Part shown: piece by piece, positions 1 to 11,275 of the stretch | How the letters are laid out: the number at the start of each line of letters is the position of its first letter | Position numbering within the stretch: position 1 is the first letter of the stretch | Assembly: GCF_018687715.1 (NCBI RefSeq) | Contig: NC_056764.1 | Coordinates: forward strand, 1,800,501 to 1,864,500 | Origin: Carya illinoinensis | Taxonomy: Eukaryota; Streptophyta; Magnoliopsida; Fagales; Juglandaceae | Reading direction: 5' to 3' | Length of the DNA stretch: 64,000 nt | Program-made: the position numbers and the translations under genes | Notes under the pieces: generated by a model | Databases searched by the model: none | What the model saw: only the letters and a program-made list of their open reading frames with translations | What the model was told of the DNA's origin: nothing

Positions 1-111
1 CATGTGCTTTAAGCTGATATTTCTCGTCTAGATTGGACACCGTAGTGTGTATCTATATTTTTTTTTTAAAATTTCCCATTGATGTCCAAAACTCTGAACT
101 TCTCTTTCCAG

Positions 112-3084
112 TGTGCATCTGCTGTTGATAATCTGGCTGCATTCTATTTCAACAATATCACTATGGGGGAGGCACCTACTTCACCTGCTGCAATAAATCT
201 TGCTCGGCACATTGCAGATGGCCCCAATTTGTTTCCAGGAGTAAGGATGACAACGATTGATGGGTTATAATTTGCAGTTTGTGCTTAAAAATATGACAAT
301 TTGTGTTTCTTTTGGTCTAGTAATTTTCATGCTGTCCCCTTTCCCCGTCAAATTTTTTATGCCTAAAATTATCCTCTCACGTACTTCTTAATATTAAATT
401 CTATAAATGAACTAAAAAAAAAAAAATTGTTGCCATAAATCTTCGTTAGCTGGGGATTAATTGTTTGGCATGCATAACTTTTTGTAGTAGCACTTTTAAT
501 TCCTTATTTTGCACCTTGCGTAGGGTTCATTTTTTTTTTTTTTTTTTTGATGTTGGGGAACCTCTCCAAGGCAGGGCCCTTTGGACCCACCCCTGCAGAA
601 TAAACCCCGGTCCCATGCACCGCACCCTCGGAAGTTTCCCTACACGGAACTGGTTAAATCGCTGGCTTTTCACCAGGGGGTGTGGCCCCAAAGGGTTGTT
701 TGCACCCATGAGGTGTTGAACCTTGGACCTTCAAGGAAATGAGACCCCAAGACCAAGGCCTTCACCACTTGGGCCAACCCCTTGGGGTTACCTTGCGTAG
801 GGTTCATGAATTTGAAAACCTGGGTTATTTCATCGAATTATATAGCACCAAAGTTTTCCATCAATTTAATTTCATATGAATGCGCATCAGTTCATTTAAG
901 TGAAATGGGGGCATCACCCGGAGCTAATCCTACATAAGTGGGGTCCTTGATGATTTCTAAAAGTATCAACCTTTCTTTTCTAACATCATGAATTCTGAAT
1001 GTTTGGTGTTGAAGAAGACTAGAATACTGGAGAGTAATGAATGCAAAATAGGTATTAACAAAGTGAGAACATGCTAGAAACTTTGTGTTATGGCAGGTCA
1101 CTATGCTGTTTTACTGATCCTACCTGATTTATTCTGACCCGAGCCAAACTAATAGATTCAGATAGATGTATGTCATTTGGCTGAAGCAATGAACTTCCAA
1201 CCTAACCTGAAAACTATAATAAATAATCCTAAAGTAAAATACATGTCCATCCTCCAACTTAGATGATAACACTTTGTACCCCAAATTACCAAAACCGAAT
1301 AATTGGAAGCTGGCTTAAAATCAGGGCAATAGAACTCTAGCAAAGTAGGAGAATCTAGAGTTCTTAAAAAAACATTTAGATAACTAGAGGGGGCATTTCA
1401 CTTCGGATGAAGTGGATATCATAGGCAGCATCTACTAGTGGTTTCTTGTGATAAAGGTTTCCTCTTCACATTCTGGCGGCCCTGAACTACTCTTTGTTTT
1501 TTTTATTTACCCTCGATTTCAGCCCTCATGCTTTCAGAACCTCATCACTGCTAGGGTAACCTCACCATACAAGATGTGGCTGCATTTTGTTAATCAAGTT
1601 TGTGGGCCTTTCACTGTCAACTATGATGAGGACTATAAAGTTATGGTGCTGGAGTCTATTTCTTGATCATTATGGTTATAATGATGCGTTGTTATAAAAA
1701 AAATGATTAGAATGTGCTTAGTCATTTCTTCTGTATACTTTCATTCACTTCAATAAAATCTACTTCTTACTTATAAAAAAAAAGTTATAAAAAAATGATG
1801 CATTTATATGTTATACCAGTTCCTTTGTCGTGAATTTCATTGTATATTTGATTCTATGTATGATGTATTTGTATATGCATGCCTGTGTTGTGTATGTGTA
1901 TATATATCTTTGTCTATATCGGTGTTTTTATTTACGTCTCTGTATGCTCATTTGGGCTCTTTTAGATTGTTTTTAACAACTTTCTGTTTTTTGTTTTTTC
2001 CTATAAATATAAAGATACTGAAGACGCTCTTTGAGATAGTTTTATTCGAGGATTGTGGCAACCAGTGGAGTCTTAGCAGACCGATGTTGAGCTTAATACT
2101 TATCAGTGAGCAGGTGATGCTTCATAATTTAGAGCTTAATACCTGAACTAGCATGAGGTTTAAGTCAAACTGGTGTGACTCTGCCATGGTTATACCATTG
2201 ACAACTTTCCAGAGATTAACTCTCTGTGATACTCGTGATTGGACTAACTTCATAAACTTCCGTTAAACATCAATCAGATGTCATTTACTATCTAATCCAT
2301 AAAGTTATGCATTTGTATATCTTTTTTAATTCTCTGAAGCTATAATTTAGAACTTTTTGTAGATGAGATAGCTCTTACGATAAATTGCTCTTTTCTACAG
2401 TAAACTCTAGAATGAATGGATGATAATTTACTGTGGAAAAGTGCAATTTACCATAGCTTTTAAATTTTTATCATTAACCCCTGGTGAGCATGAAAGGTGT
2501 GGAAAAAGTTCTTTCCTATAAAAAATGAAGTTTTCTGATGACAAGGAATTGAATGTTGTAACTATAAACCTTCTTGTTGAATCTGCTATGCAGCATGACC
2601 TGGAAAGGTTTAAACATCTGATAACTATGTTTACTGGAAATTTTACATGCCCCATTTCGATTAGATTGTTTGTGTTAATCCATATGGATTTAATTCAAAA
2701 GTTTTGATTGTGTTTATTTCTGACTTAACATTCACTTTTGCAGATATTCACTGATTTGAAAGCTCAGATTTTGGCTTCACAGGTTAGTATCATCTCTTCA
2801 ATGTCTTCTGAAGGTTATCAACCTCTAGTTGAGTGTTTTCTAGTTGCATATCACTAGGTATTACAAGAAGTATACTTCTGATGGTTAAAAATTATCCCTC
2901 CGTTAACACTTAATATATATATATATTTTTTTGCATGATCTTGCAGCCAGCAGATCAACATCAGCGGCTTTCCTTGTGTTTTGACAAGTTAATGGCAGAT
3001 GTTACTCGGAGCTTGGATTCCAAAAATAGGGATAAATTCACCCAGAATCTTACCATATTCAGGCATGAGTTTCGGATAAAATAA
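112..3084 (+). CDS. XPO7: Exportin-7 (RanBP16-like), last four exons, 5' part outside window
   Basis: This is the C-terminal end of an importin-beta superfamily exportin that carries cargo from nucleus to cytoplasm with Ran-GTP. Four exons join in phase 0 at 112-240, 2015-2113, 2744-2782 and 2947-3084 (stop TAA 3082-3084). They give 134 residues. The first exon starts CASAVDNLAAFYFNN and contains TMGEAPTSPAAINLARHIAD. The second contains EIVLFEDCGNQWSLSRPM. The last ends LTIFRHEFRIK. I recognise these blocks as the conserved C-terminus of plant exportin-7. All junctions have GT..AG. No lesion is visible, so this end looks functional. The intron at 241-2014 holds a SINE and a short LINE tail. 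A decayed copy of this gene lies at 11.0-16.2 kb. The 3' UTR probably runs to about 3.6 kb. Confidence 0.9.
531..789 (-). mobile_element. tRNA-derived SINE with target site duplication
   Basis: A 259-bp insertion lies in the exportin-7 intron in minus orientation. Its poly-A tail appears as poly-T at 531-548. On the minus strand the head has an A-box-like TGGCCCAAGTGG and a downstream B-box-like AGGTTCAACACC, as in an RNA polymerase III tRNA promoter. The flanks are a perfect 18-bp duplication, ACCTTGCGTAGGGTTCAT, at 513-530 and 790-807. An intact duplication suggests a fairly recent insertion. Confidence 0.88.
1708..1783 (+). mobile_element. Very short 5'-truncated LINE 3' tail
   Basis: A 76-bp insert ends with AATAAAATCTACTTCTTAC and a poly-A run, like the 3' ends of plant L1 elements. 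It is flanked by near-identical copies of GTTATAAAAAAATGAT (1691-1707 and 1784-1799, differing by one A). The duplication is A-rich, so confidence is moderate. Confidence 0.5.
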
Positions 3085-5100
3085 CTCAAATCTCTGTGAA
3101 GCGGATACTTGTTTGGAAATCGAATTATGTATGCAGAAGATGTTTGTCCGAAGAACCCCACTAGTCTCTTCTGTAAACATGGCATATCTGCTCATTAGAC
3201 AAGGGTGTTGTTTCACATGGGTTTCTCTTAATCTAAACGAAAAAGAAGCAGATTCTATGATGTTCATCGGATTGTGGAGTGGGAAAAGTTTGATATGAAT
3301 CTTTGTGGTGTTACTGTATAGTTTAAATAGACGTCCTTGAATAGGGGAGATTATAATCTGATCAGCATGGATGTTGTCGCATTAAGTGGAGGATTTCTCA
3401 AAGGTCGGTATAGACGCTAGGGGTTGGCGGGTTACGTTTGGTGTTGGGTTGGCTGATGATGGTCGCAGCAGAAAATCAATTCTTTTTTAGGACAAAGAAA
3501 GATGTACATCATTAATTCTTCAAGTTTTTAATGTTTCTGTATACTAGTCTGTTGTATTCTTTGTACTGTTGATAATAGAAGCAAAAAGAAAATTTACTTT
3601 ATTGAAATCATTTTCTTCGCTTGTTTAACTTACATAGAAATTGTACCTCAAACTTGTATAAACTAATTTACATACTATGATGAAAGATGAGTTTCTAAAG
3701 ATCATTTGATATAAAGTTTAAATTGTGAACAAAGAAATTGCTAAAAGTCTCATTGTGAAAATTATTTTTCGGACTGTCATTAGAAATCTAAAAGAGAGGA
3801 TAAGTTGTGTTTTTAAAATTTTATCCAACAAATTATAAAAGTTGTCTTTGAAATGAGCTTAAGCGGCTAAAGTGAGAGAGTGATAGATAACAAATGTCAT
3901 CTAAAAACTGATCTTCATAAATAGAAATTAAGTGAGTGTTCATGAAAGAGATCGGAGTGATCAAATTTTGATCTAGCAAGAGGCTGAATTAATTGATTTG
4001 TAATAGAGCAACGAAAGAGGTTGCAACATAACTATTTGTAGTTAAAAGAATGGTGCTACCAGAACCGACGGTTCGGACCGATCATACAGCTTTTATTATT
4101 ATTTTTTTCTTTTACACATTTCTAAACATTTTAAAATGTGTTTTTTTTTAAAAAAAAAAAAAATTACAAACTCACTAAAATTTACTTCCTTAACTAGTAA
4201 AAAGCATGTCCCAACCAAAGATAACATGATAGATTTAATCCAAAACAAAACCAACACAAGAATTGCATGCAAAACCAACACAAGAATTGCATGAAAAAAA
4301 CTAGAGGTGGTTAGAGAAATGAGAAAACTTAAAATATAAGGACTTTGAAAGTATAACATATATAATCATGACCTATAAATGAACATCGATTTTCAATGGA
4401 AATAATTAATATGTATGCTAGCAAAAAAGAAAAATGCACTTCATACAAATAAAAACTTCTTTAATTAAGACAATATTGTTGTAATTAAGATAACGCGTGT
4501 GGTCTTGTTTAAACATTGAACCAATGCATTGAGTCATTGTTGATCAAGTACATTTCCCTACAGGTTTCAGATCTCTCTTCACAATTTGCAAAACACCAAT
4601 TTTTTTTCCCATTAACGCAAGCTTTGAATAGTAACATAATTTTTAAATGTTCTTGTTCAATACTATTGGATAGCCTTCTCACTTGAAACCAATTTGCACT
4701 GTTGTTTCTTGAGGATATATATAATAAAAAATCACATACCTTTTCAGATTTCACTTGAGCCGCAAATGAGGACCACTCGATCTAGGATCTCTTTGACTAG
4801 CTACCAGCACAAAGTGATAAGAAAGACTTCAATGAGAGAGGCTTTCGGACGAAGAGAGTGGATGGTGGAAAATAAATTAATGCAGCCTGCCCCCAAATTC
4901 TTGTTACGTGGAAAATAAATCCCTTTGATTACCACAGAACGTACTAAGAATGAGAGAGGATTTCGAAGAGAGAGGATTTCAGAAAGATGAATGCTACACA
5001 TCATCCCACATCACACATTTTATATATTAAAATATTATTTTTTATTTTTTATTTCATTTTATTCTTATTAAATGCAGCCATGCCCCCAAATTTTTCTTAC
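3085..5100. other. Exportin-7 3' UTR and AT-rich spacer
   Basis: No gene is recognised. The first 500 bases are likely 3' UTR. A 24-bp unit containing CCAACACAAGAATTGCATG is repeated twice in tandem at 4247-4293. The ORFs here are short and resemble nothing I know. Confidence 0.5.
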
Positions 5101-5310
5101 GGACAACGCTATCTCTCTGTAGGCTAGTTTATTCTAGATGATTTATCAAATTTGATGGAAAATCTAGATATTTTTATGTTATATTATTCAATATATAATG
5201 TTTATAATTGAGATTTTAAATAATTTTTTTTTATGCTTAATAAAGTTTAGAGAATAAAACCTTCTAACTATTTTTCATATAAATCAAATCTTAATTATTT
5301 TTTTCATATA
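5101..5310. repeat. About 200-bp direct repeat, copy 1
   Basis: This starts GGACAACGCTATCTCTCT and continues with GGCTAGTTTATTCTAG, then an AT-rich tract ending near CATATAAATCAAAT. The same order of blocks recurs at 6409-6600 in the same orientation. A short GC-richer block just upstream (CAGCC.TGCCCCCAAATT) is itself repeated at about 4881-4908 and 5071-5100. Confidence 0.65.
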
Positions 5311-5319
5311 ATGTCAGCA

Positions 5320-5500
5320 GCTCAATCAACTGCTCCAGTCTCGACTGGGTCAATGGCTCCAATCTCGACTCGGTCAACGACTCTAGTCTCAACTCAGCTA
5401 AGATATCGACTTCAAGAGGGCTCAAAGATTGGCTTAACTCACGGCTCATGACTCGACTTGAAGACTTGAGATTCAGGTTTGGCTCGGTCAACGGCTCCAA
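5320..5500. repeat. Degenerate tandem repeat, unit about 22 bp
   Basis: Imperfect units around CTCGACTCGGTCAACGGCTC are repeated about six to seven times. The reverse-strand ORF over this stretch simply reads the repeat (ESRLEPLTQSRLEQL), so I do not call it a gene. Confidence 0.6.
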
Positions 5501-6408
5501 TCCTCCTACCATGATTTGATAAAGTTTCTCGATTCTCAAGCCTTCCAAGATGATTATAATATGCAAGTGTGGTTGTTAAGCCGAGCATTTGTCTATTAAT
5601 CGTCTTCTCAATGCGAAAAAAAAAAAAAAATTCTTTTTGTGACATGACTTGGCCCTTGATACCACTGTAGAAAAATAGAGAAATAAAATGGATAAAATTG
5701 AATGTAAAATTATCAAAATTGGGACACTTCTGTAAGGACATTTGTCCCATAAGTTGGTGATGGACAAAATGAATTATGTGAGTTAAATTGTGTACCAATA
5801 ATTCTTATTTATAGGCCATTATGCACCAACTGGCAAATAGCACAACCATTGAGCAACCTTTTGATTAAATCAAAATGTTGTATTTTTTAACACTTTATTA
5901 GTTACATAACTTAAAAGGTTGTATCTCTTGATACTTTTTTAAACATCACCTCTTATGGAACTATCACCATGGAGAGTGTCATTCCAAGGGATACACCGAT
6001 GGATAATTACATCCCTTAGAATTATATATGTCAAGTGAGAGTAAAAGAAGAGTAATGATAAGTTACTGCTCTCTTATCATTTATTTATTATTTTAATGTA
6101 TTTGAAATTTTTATTATTATTTTAACTATTTTTTTTATATCCTTAATTATTAACAAAATTTAAAAACATAGAACTTTATTAATAATTATTTTCTTAACTA
6201 TTAAGTAAAAATAAAAACTTAAAAATAATACAAAGTAGTTAACTTATCATTTACCGCGAGAGAAATTCAGAAAGGGTGTGCGATGTCCCGATGATACCGG
6301 AAAAAAATATGCAGCCTCTGAGGTTGCTGCGGCGTTGCCTGCTTCCTAATTTGTTTAGTACTTCTACTTCACGGACTACGCTCTCTCTCTTTAGGCTAGT
6401 TACATAAC

Positions 6409-6600
6409 GGACAACGCTATCTCTCTATTGGCTAGTTTATTCTAGTTCACTTGTCAAATTTGATATAAAATTTAAATATTTTTATGTTATATTAAATATA
6501 TAATATTATAATTGAACTTTTTAATATTTTTTAATAAAATCTAGAGAATATAACATTCTAACTATTTTCCATATAAATCAAATTTTAATTATTTTCTTTT
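6409..6600. repeat. About 200-bp direct repeat, copy 2
   Basis: This is the second copy of the block at 5101-5310, with scattered substitutions and small indels. A partial third start, GGACTACGCTCTCTCTCT followed by AGGCTAGTT, lies just upstream at about 6374-6401, which hints at tandem growth of the block's left end. Confidence 0.62.
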
Positions 6601-8266
6601 ATATTTTTATTTTGAATTCCATAGTAAAAATCTAATATTATATAACAAAAAAATTTAAAATTTATATTAATAAATTTATTATTTTTCTTAAACTTAATTT
6701 TAATGAAACTACATTCTTAAAAATAGATAATATGTAAAAATTATACAAAATCTTAAAAAAAAAAAATAGAGAGAGACACTTAAGTTTATTAAAATATTAA
6801 AAAATCTTGGGTAGCATTCACAAATTATAAATCTTTCGGATCATTTTCTATAGAATTATGATATAATAAATATTTTAATTTTTTAAAAAGTTTTGGGACG
6901 CGAACTCCCAGAGAGCCAGATTAGGTCGGGCGGTCCTCTAGTGCCTTGGACTTGGGGTGGGTGACGTGCAGACCTCCCATATGATGTGTGACCTCCAATG
7001 AAATATGAATCTTCCGTGTTGTTTCCGGACGATCTCTTTGGGGTATTTGACCGTATTTCCCAACTTCGAGTCGAGGTGGCAATGGCAAGCCGTCCAGCCA
7101 CTAAGAATCCACTTGCCCCCACTTCGGAAATCGCGCTCGGGGGGTAGAATCGATATTGAACAAAATCATTTTCCAACTTATAAACTATAAATAGTAAAGA
7201 GCTCGAACTGGTCTTCACCCTATCTTTCTTCTTTTTCATTCAGATTCAGTCAGTCATATATGATTAAAGGGTTTTCTACCTAAACAAACCGCTGGAGAAA
7301 GAAAATTGAGGCGAGAGATCAGCTTGGAGGGCTTCAGAGATCAGGTTGGTTCCATGGGAAACGTCAGATTTGGAGTAGGCGCAGCAAAATTGGCGAAGGG
7401 AAAGAAAAGTGAGTATCATGTCCGCCAATGCTGGTGTCCTAGCCGTCGTCCGAGGTTGTCGATCTCATCATCGATTCTCAACTCTCTGTCTCTCTCTGAA
7501 ACCTAGGATCGATCTCTTTGGGGCTTTCCTCCTTTCATCATTGTTTGAAGTACCATTTACTACAAAAAATAAAAGCCGATATTTGTAACTAATATTAAAA
7601 TAAATTGTTTTATTTTTGCGTTAAATATGTTATTTTAGTGTTTTAGGAATATAATTATATTTTTTTACATCTTTCTCCTTTAATCCTTTAATCTCAAACC
7701 TCTCTCTTACTCTCCTATGTTTGGCTCTCTACCTATTCCTTTCAAAAGTTTTTTTAAAATATTCAGATTTTAATCTGAGTATAAATATTCAAATAGAAAA
7801 AAGAACAATAAAAAACAACAAGTACAAAACGAAAAAAAAAAAAACTTCTACAAAGAAAAATACTCAGATTGTTTAAATATGTCGATATTAAAAAAAAATT
7901 ATATCAAAATACATGATTTTGATTTATCATCCAGTATCTCAAAAAAATCTCAAATCTTATGTGTTCTATAACTGTGATAATAGTATTTATTGTAGTGACA
8001 ATAAAACTATTTTTATTTGTCTATATTATTCTAATATATCTTAACTTTAATTTTAAACTAATATTTTTATTTTATTTTCTAATGTATCTAAATATATAAT
8101 TATTATACTTACTGACTTATCATTATTCAAAAATATTTGATAAAGTTTGTTTTTTAATCTTTATGTATTAAATTATTTATTAATCAATTTTTTTTTAAAA
8201 AAATGTCATATTATTTTAAAAAAAATCTATTTAACTCAACTAAGGAAGTGTTTTGCACGCGCTCTG

Positions 8267-8290
<24 letters not shown>
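6601..8290. other. Spacer with GC-richer island at 6890-7500, then AT-rich DNA
   Basis: No coding region is proven. The 6890-7500 segment is clearly less AT-rich than its surroundings and could be the promoter and first exon of the ORF at 8294-8818. A short ATG frame at 7354 runs to a good splice donor (AAAA|GTGAGT) near 7410. However, joining it to the acceptor at about 8358 gives the wrong phase, so I do not connect them. Confidence 0.4.
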
Positions 8291-8293
<3 letters not shown>

Positions 8294-8305
<12 letters not shown>

Positions 8306-8818
8306 TCAGCTCAACGGTATCACGGTATCATAATTATGTTTTTGGTAATTTGTGGCAGTGAGAACGGTGGGTGCATTAACTTTTCGGAAACGGGGCATCT
8401 CCTTTTCGCATGTTTGATGTCGACAACGATTGGTTTTCTCCAAGTAAAGGCTGTATTTGCCGCTCATTCTAAGAACTTGTGGGTATCCTTGACTGCCATG
8501 TTCATCTACTACTTGTCGTTTGCAGCCAAGGAGAAGATTCTTTGGACTAATAATCAGGAATCAAGACACTTCCAATTACTATTTGACCGTTTCATTAACT
8601 TCTGGGGAGCACTAGCATCTATCTCACTGGTTATGGTCTTTCTGCCACCCTTACCGTCGTGGATATTTCTTCCCATCTCGGCTTTTCTGCTTACTATAGT
8701 TGCACGCCTCTCTTTGATTACCCAGGCAGCTTGCTGGGTAGTGCGTAAAATTTCCATGTTCTTCGTGCGGATACATGGGCATGCAGGCGGGGAGGGGGGG
8801 CAGAGATGTTTTGCCTAG
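8294..8818 (+). CDS. Unassigned multi-pass membrane protein-like ORF
   Basis: A 174-codon frame, not recognised as any known family. It is rich in hydrophobic segments: around GHLLFACLMSTTIGFLQVKA, NLWVSLTAMFIYYLSFAA, FWGALASISLVMVFLPPL and WIFLPISAFLLTIVARL, suggesting three or four membrane helices. The real coding exon probably starts at a splice acceptor (GTGGCAG|T) near 8358, because the first 20 codons read through a TA repeat. Codon content is richer in G and C than the surroundings, which favours a real or recently real exon. The upstream exon is unknown, so it may be a gene fragment. A second hydrophobic frame at 8806-9075 may be its 3' continuation in another frame. Confidence 0.42.
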
Positions 8819-9309
8819 CTAATAATTCCAGAAAGACTTGCGCTACATCGTCCCTAGTAATAGTTCCGGGTTTTCTTTTTCTGGCCAAGATCTACTTTGT
8901 TACACGTTCGGATTGGATGAGGTCCCTAGTAATAATTTATGCTGTCGGAATCTTTGGAGTATGTATTGGGTCATCGTCCTTCTTGTTGTATCTGTTATTG
9001 TTTGTATTATCGATTATTGTATACAGCTTAAATGATTATTTAAGAATAAAAGAAGTTCTCACTTTTCTTTTCTGATTTTATTTATGTTAGGCTCAGTACA
9101 TATGGTCGCGAATAAAATAAAGTCAGCGTGAGACACGGAATTCAAATGCAAAAATTTCTGAAAAAAATAATAATTAAATTTGAATAAAATACTAGTAAGA
9201 TCTTATTTTAATTTAAAAAATTAATTTTTTTATTAAATTATATAAAATTTATAATAATTAGATTAATGAGATTAGTCGATATCACTATCCACACAAGGTA
9301 CAAAGCTAC

Positions 9310-10235
9310 TCCTATTTTTCAACTTTCAGACAATTTGCCCCTTTTCTCAAAGTTGTTCGTCTCGACGACACCATCTCAAAAAGGAAAATTTTATGTGCAG
9401 TCATTTTTGCAGATTCTTTTGTGCACTCCAATGATATGATTGGTTGTGTATTAAAAAAAAATTAATCCAGCCAATCATATCAGTGGAGTGCGCAAAAAGT
9501 ACGCAAAAATGACTGTATGTAGCATTACTCCCTCAAAAAAGCAAGACGAAGCAAGATTCTGGTGACTCTACCACTGCTTCTACAAAGTGTCCCTTTGGGT
9601 ATGATTCACAATCGGCGAGCAAGACAAAGAAGGATGCCGGCCGCCTTGCCACTGCTTCTCAGAAGTTATGCCCCTTTTAATATGATTTCCAAACATTTAA
9701 GCTAGGCCCTCCCGCTGTTTAGTTTGCCAAACGCTTCTTTTTGAAAGTAGCAAATGCCTGTCATGTTTTCTTGTATATTGCAAGTAAGCTAAATATGGAA
9801 GTTCCTGTTTCACAATTCTTTCCCCTGAGGGATCCTCGTGTCAAAATTCTAATTTTTTACCTCGTTCCAATTTTTAAAATCTTTACCGAAATCTAAGCGT
9901 GAGTTCCTGTTTCTACATTTCTTCCCCCTGATGGATCCTTATGTCAAAATTCTATTTTTTTTTTCTCGTTCCGATCTCAATTTTTAAAGTCTTTACTGAA
10001 ATCAGAGCATCTATATCACGCTTTAAGTACTGTTCACTGTCTGGAGCTAATGTTGAGAAGATAGAAGCTGATTCAAATCTTCAGGGCATGGTTGATCGCT
10101 TCATTGAAGGTCATCCTATAATCAAAAGGTCTCATGCTAATTATACAGACAAAGAGGAAGTAGTAGGTGAGAAAACGCCAGTCATATATGAAGATGTCTC
10201 TTTGGAGAGAGGTGTTTCGCTTGTCGCATTCTTTT
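9310..10235 (+). pseudogene. NCA1-like pseudogene, copy A (RING/TPR catalase chaperone)
   Basis: A decayed copy of a plant NCA1 homologue, a RING-finger and TPR protein that supports catalase folding. Recognisable pieces in changing frames are the N-terminal Cys-Pro-Phe region with ARPDD-like and KKQDEARFW-like blocks (9320-9690), a partial RING start (VCQTLLFESSKCLSC, 9720-9780), and the RING end with linker (GANVEKIEADSN to VDRFIEGHPIIKRSHAN, 10040-10145), followed by VIYEDVSLERGV. Frameshifts, stops and a 149-bp MITE break it. A stretch of about 95 bp containing GTTCCTGTTTC and GATCCT is duplicated in tandem (9800-9895 and 9900-10000). The TPR half is absent. The parent assignment is from memory of the family. 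Confidence 0.7.
9383..9531. mobile_element. 149-bp MITE with 8-bp target site duplication
   Basis: A foldback element with ends GGAAAATTTTATGTGCAGTC and, on the opposite strand, GGAGTAATGCTACATACAGTC. Its long inverted arms share CAGTCATTTTTGC and CACTCCA.TGATATGATTGG. It is flanked by CTCAAAAA at 9375-9382 and 9532-9539. The paralogous site near 16310 lacks the insert, which fixes its borders. The 8-bp duplication fits a hAT-type MITE. Confidence 0.8.
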
Positions 10236-10729
10236 TCTTTTGGTTTCATGCTACGCGTTTTCCATATTGATTATGAGGACTATTGAATGATTTATACTCT
10301 CTTTCTTTGTTTGCTCTTCTATTTCGGGATGTGTGTGCTTGCACATGCCTAATATCTGTGTTACTACCCATAAGTAATGAGTAATCTCCTTTTTCCTTTT
10401 CCTTTCTTCCCTTTGAATTTTCTAATTTGATAGAATATACATTAGTACTTGTAATTTTGAAGACTTATTAACACAACCTGGGGATATTCCTTTTAGCTCT
10501 TTCCTTTTCTATTCTTCCCTTTGCATTTCCTTATTTAACATAATAGATATGACTTCAAGTTTAGAAGGTTTTAAATCCACCTAGTCCTTGTATTGCATAA
10601 CTTACAACAAATCCACGTAGTCTTTGTATCGCATTACTTAAAAAATCCACCTAGTCCTTGTAAGCCATTGGTTTTCCATTAAAAGCAGTGTCCTTGGTTC
10701 GTTTAAAATTGAAATTTGTCATTTCCTGT

Positions 10730-10990
10730 CTCATGTGGTGCCCTTTGGATGGAGAGAAATGGTCAGTGCTTCAAAGATCGAACGTTTCTTGGATGAGCTC
10801 AAACGATTCTCTTTAGCATTTTATATTTATGGGACTCTGCCATTAATTTCAATGGGGCTATTTTTCATGATTTCCTTGTATTTATTTCTAGTCCTTGTAA
10901 ATAGGTGTTCTCATTGTATACCTCCTGTATACTTAGGTTACTCTATTTTTTTCTTTTCAATAAAATTTTATTTTATTTATTAAAAAAAGA
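10730..10990 (+). mobile_element. 5'-truncated L1 LINE 3' end
   Basis: The segment reads like the last codons of a plant L1 ORF2 (WREM...DELKRF) followed by a 3' end TGTATACCTCCTGTATACTT and AATAAAATTTTATTTTATTTATT plus poly-A at about 10980-10988. No clear target duplication was found. Confidence 0.65.
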
Positions 10991-11012
10991 AAATTTTCAT
11001 GCCAGGCTTTCG

Positions 11013-11132
11013 CGATTCTCTCTAGTATTCTTGAAACTTTTATCGACAGAGTTGGATGTGGTATCAGGTCTCTTTGATCATGACAACTACCATAAGTATC
11101 GTCGTCTTCTTGGACGTTTCAGGGTGAATTAT
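11013..11132 (+). pseudogene. Exportin-7 pseudogene, isolated internal exon
   Basis: The segment encodes GLFDHDNYHKYRRLLGRFRV then NYQ before a GT donor (CAG|GTATGC). This matches an internal exportin-7 block (DHDNYH..RLLGRFRVNYQ) whose functional copy must lie left of the window. It is separated from the rest of the exportin-7 pseudogene (11781 onward) by deletion and a TRIM insertion. The true exon start is probably the AG at about 11070; upstream similarity is doubtful. Confidence 0.65.
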
Positions 11133-11275
11133 CAGGTATGCCTAATGTAAGATTTTGGACATTAGGGTGAATTAAGAAGTAAAATAAATTGTGGTTCTAT
11201 TGACCATCATCTTCACCTTACTGCATGTGGGATACATTGGTTTAGTGGTTGTTTTGAGGTTTCTTCACTTTATTG

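Noticed and set aside
5439..5798. Reverse-strand ORF of 119 codons
   Set aside because: It reads through the tandem repeat and AT-rich DNA, with no recognisable domain and no splice context.
7555..7990. Possible CACTA-type MITE (TACTACAA left, CACTACAA on the complement right)
   Set aside because: Only about eight terminal bases match and no 3-bp target duplication could be found.
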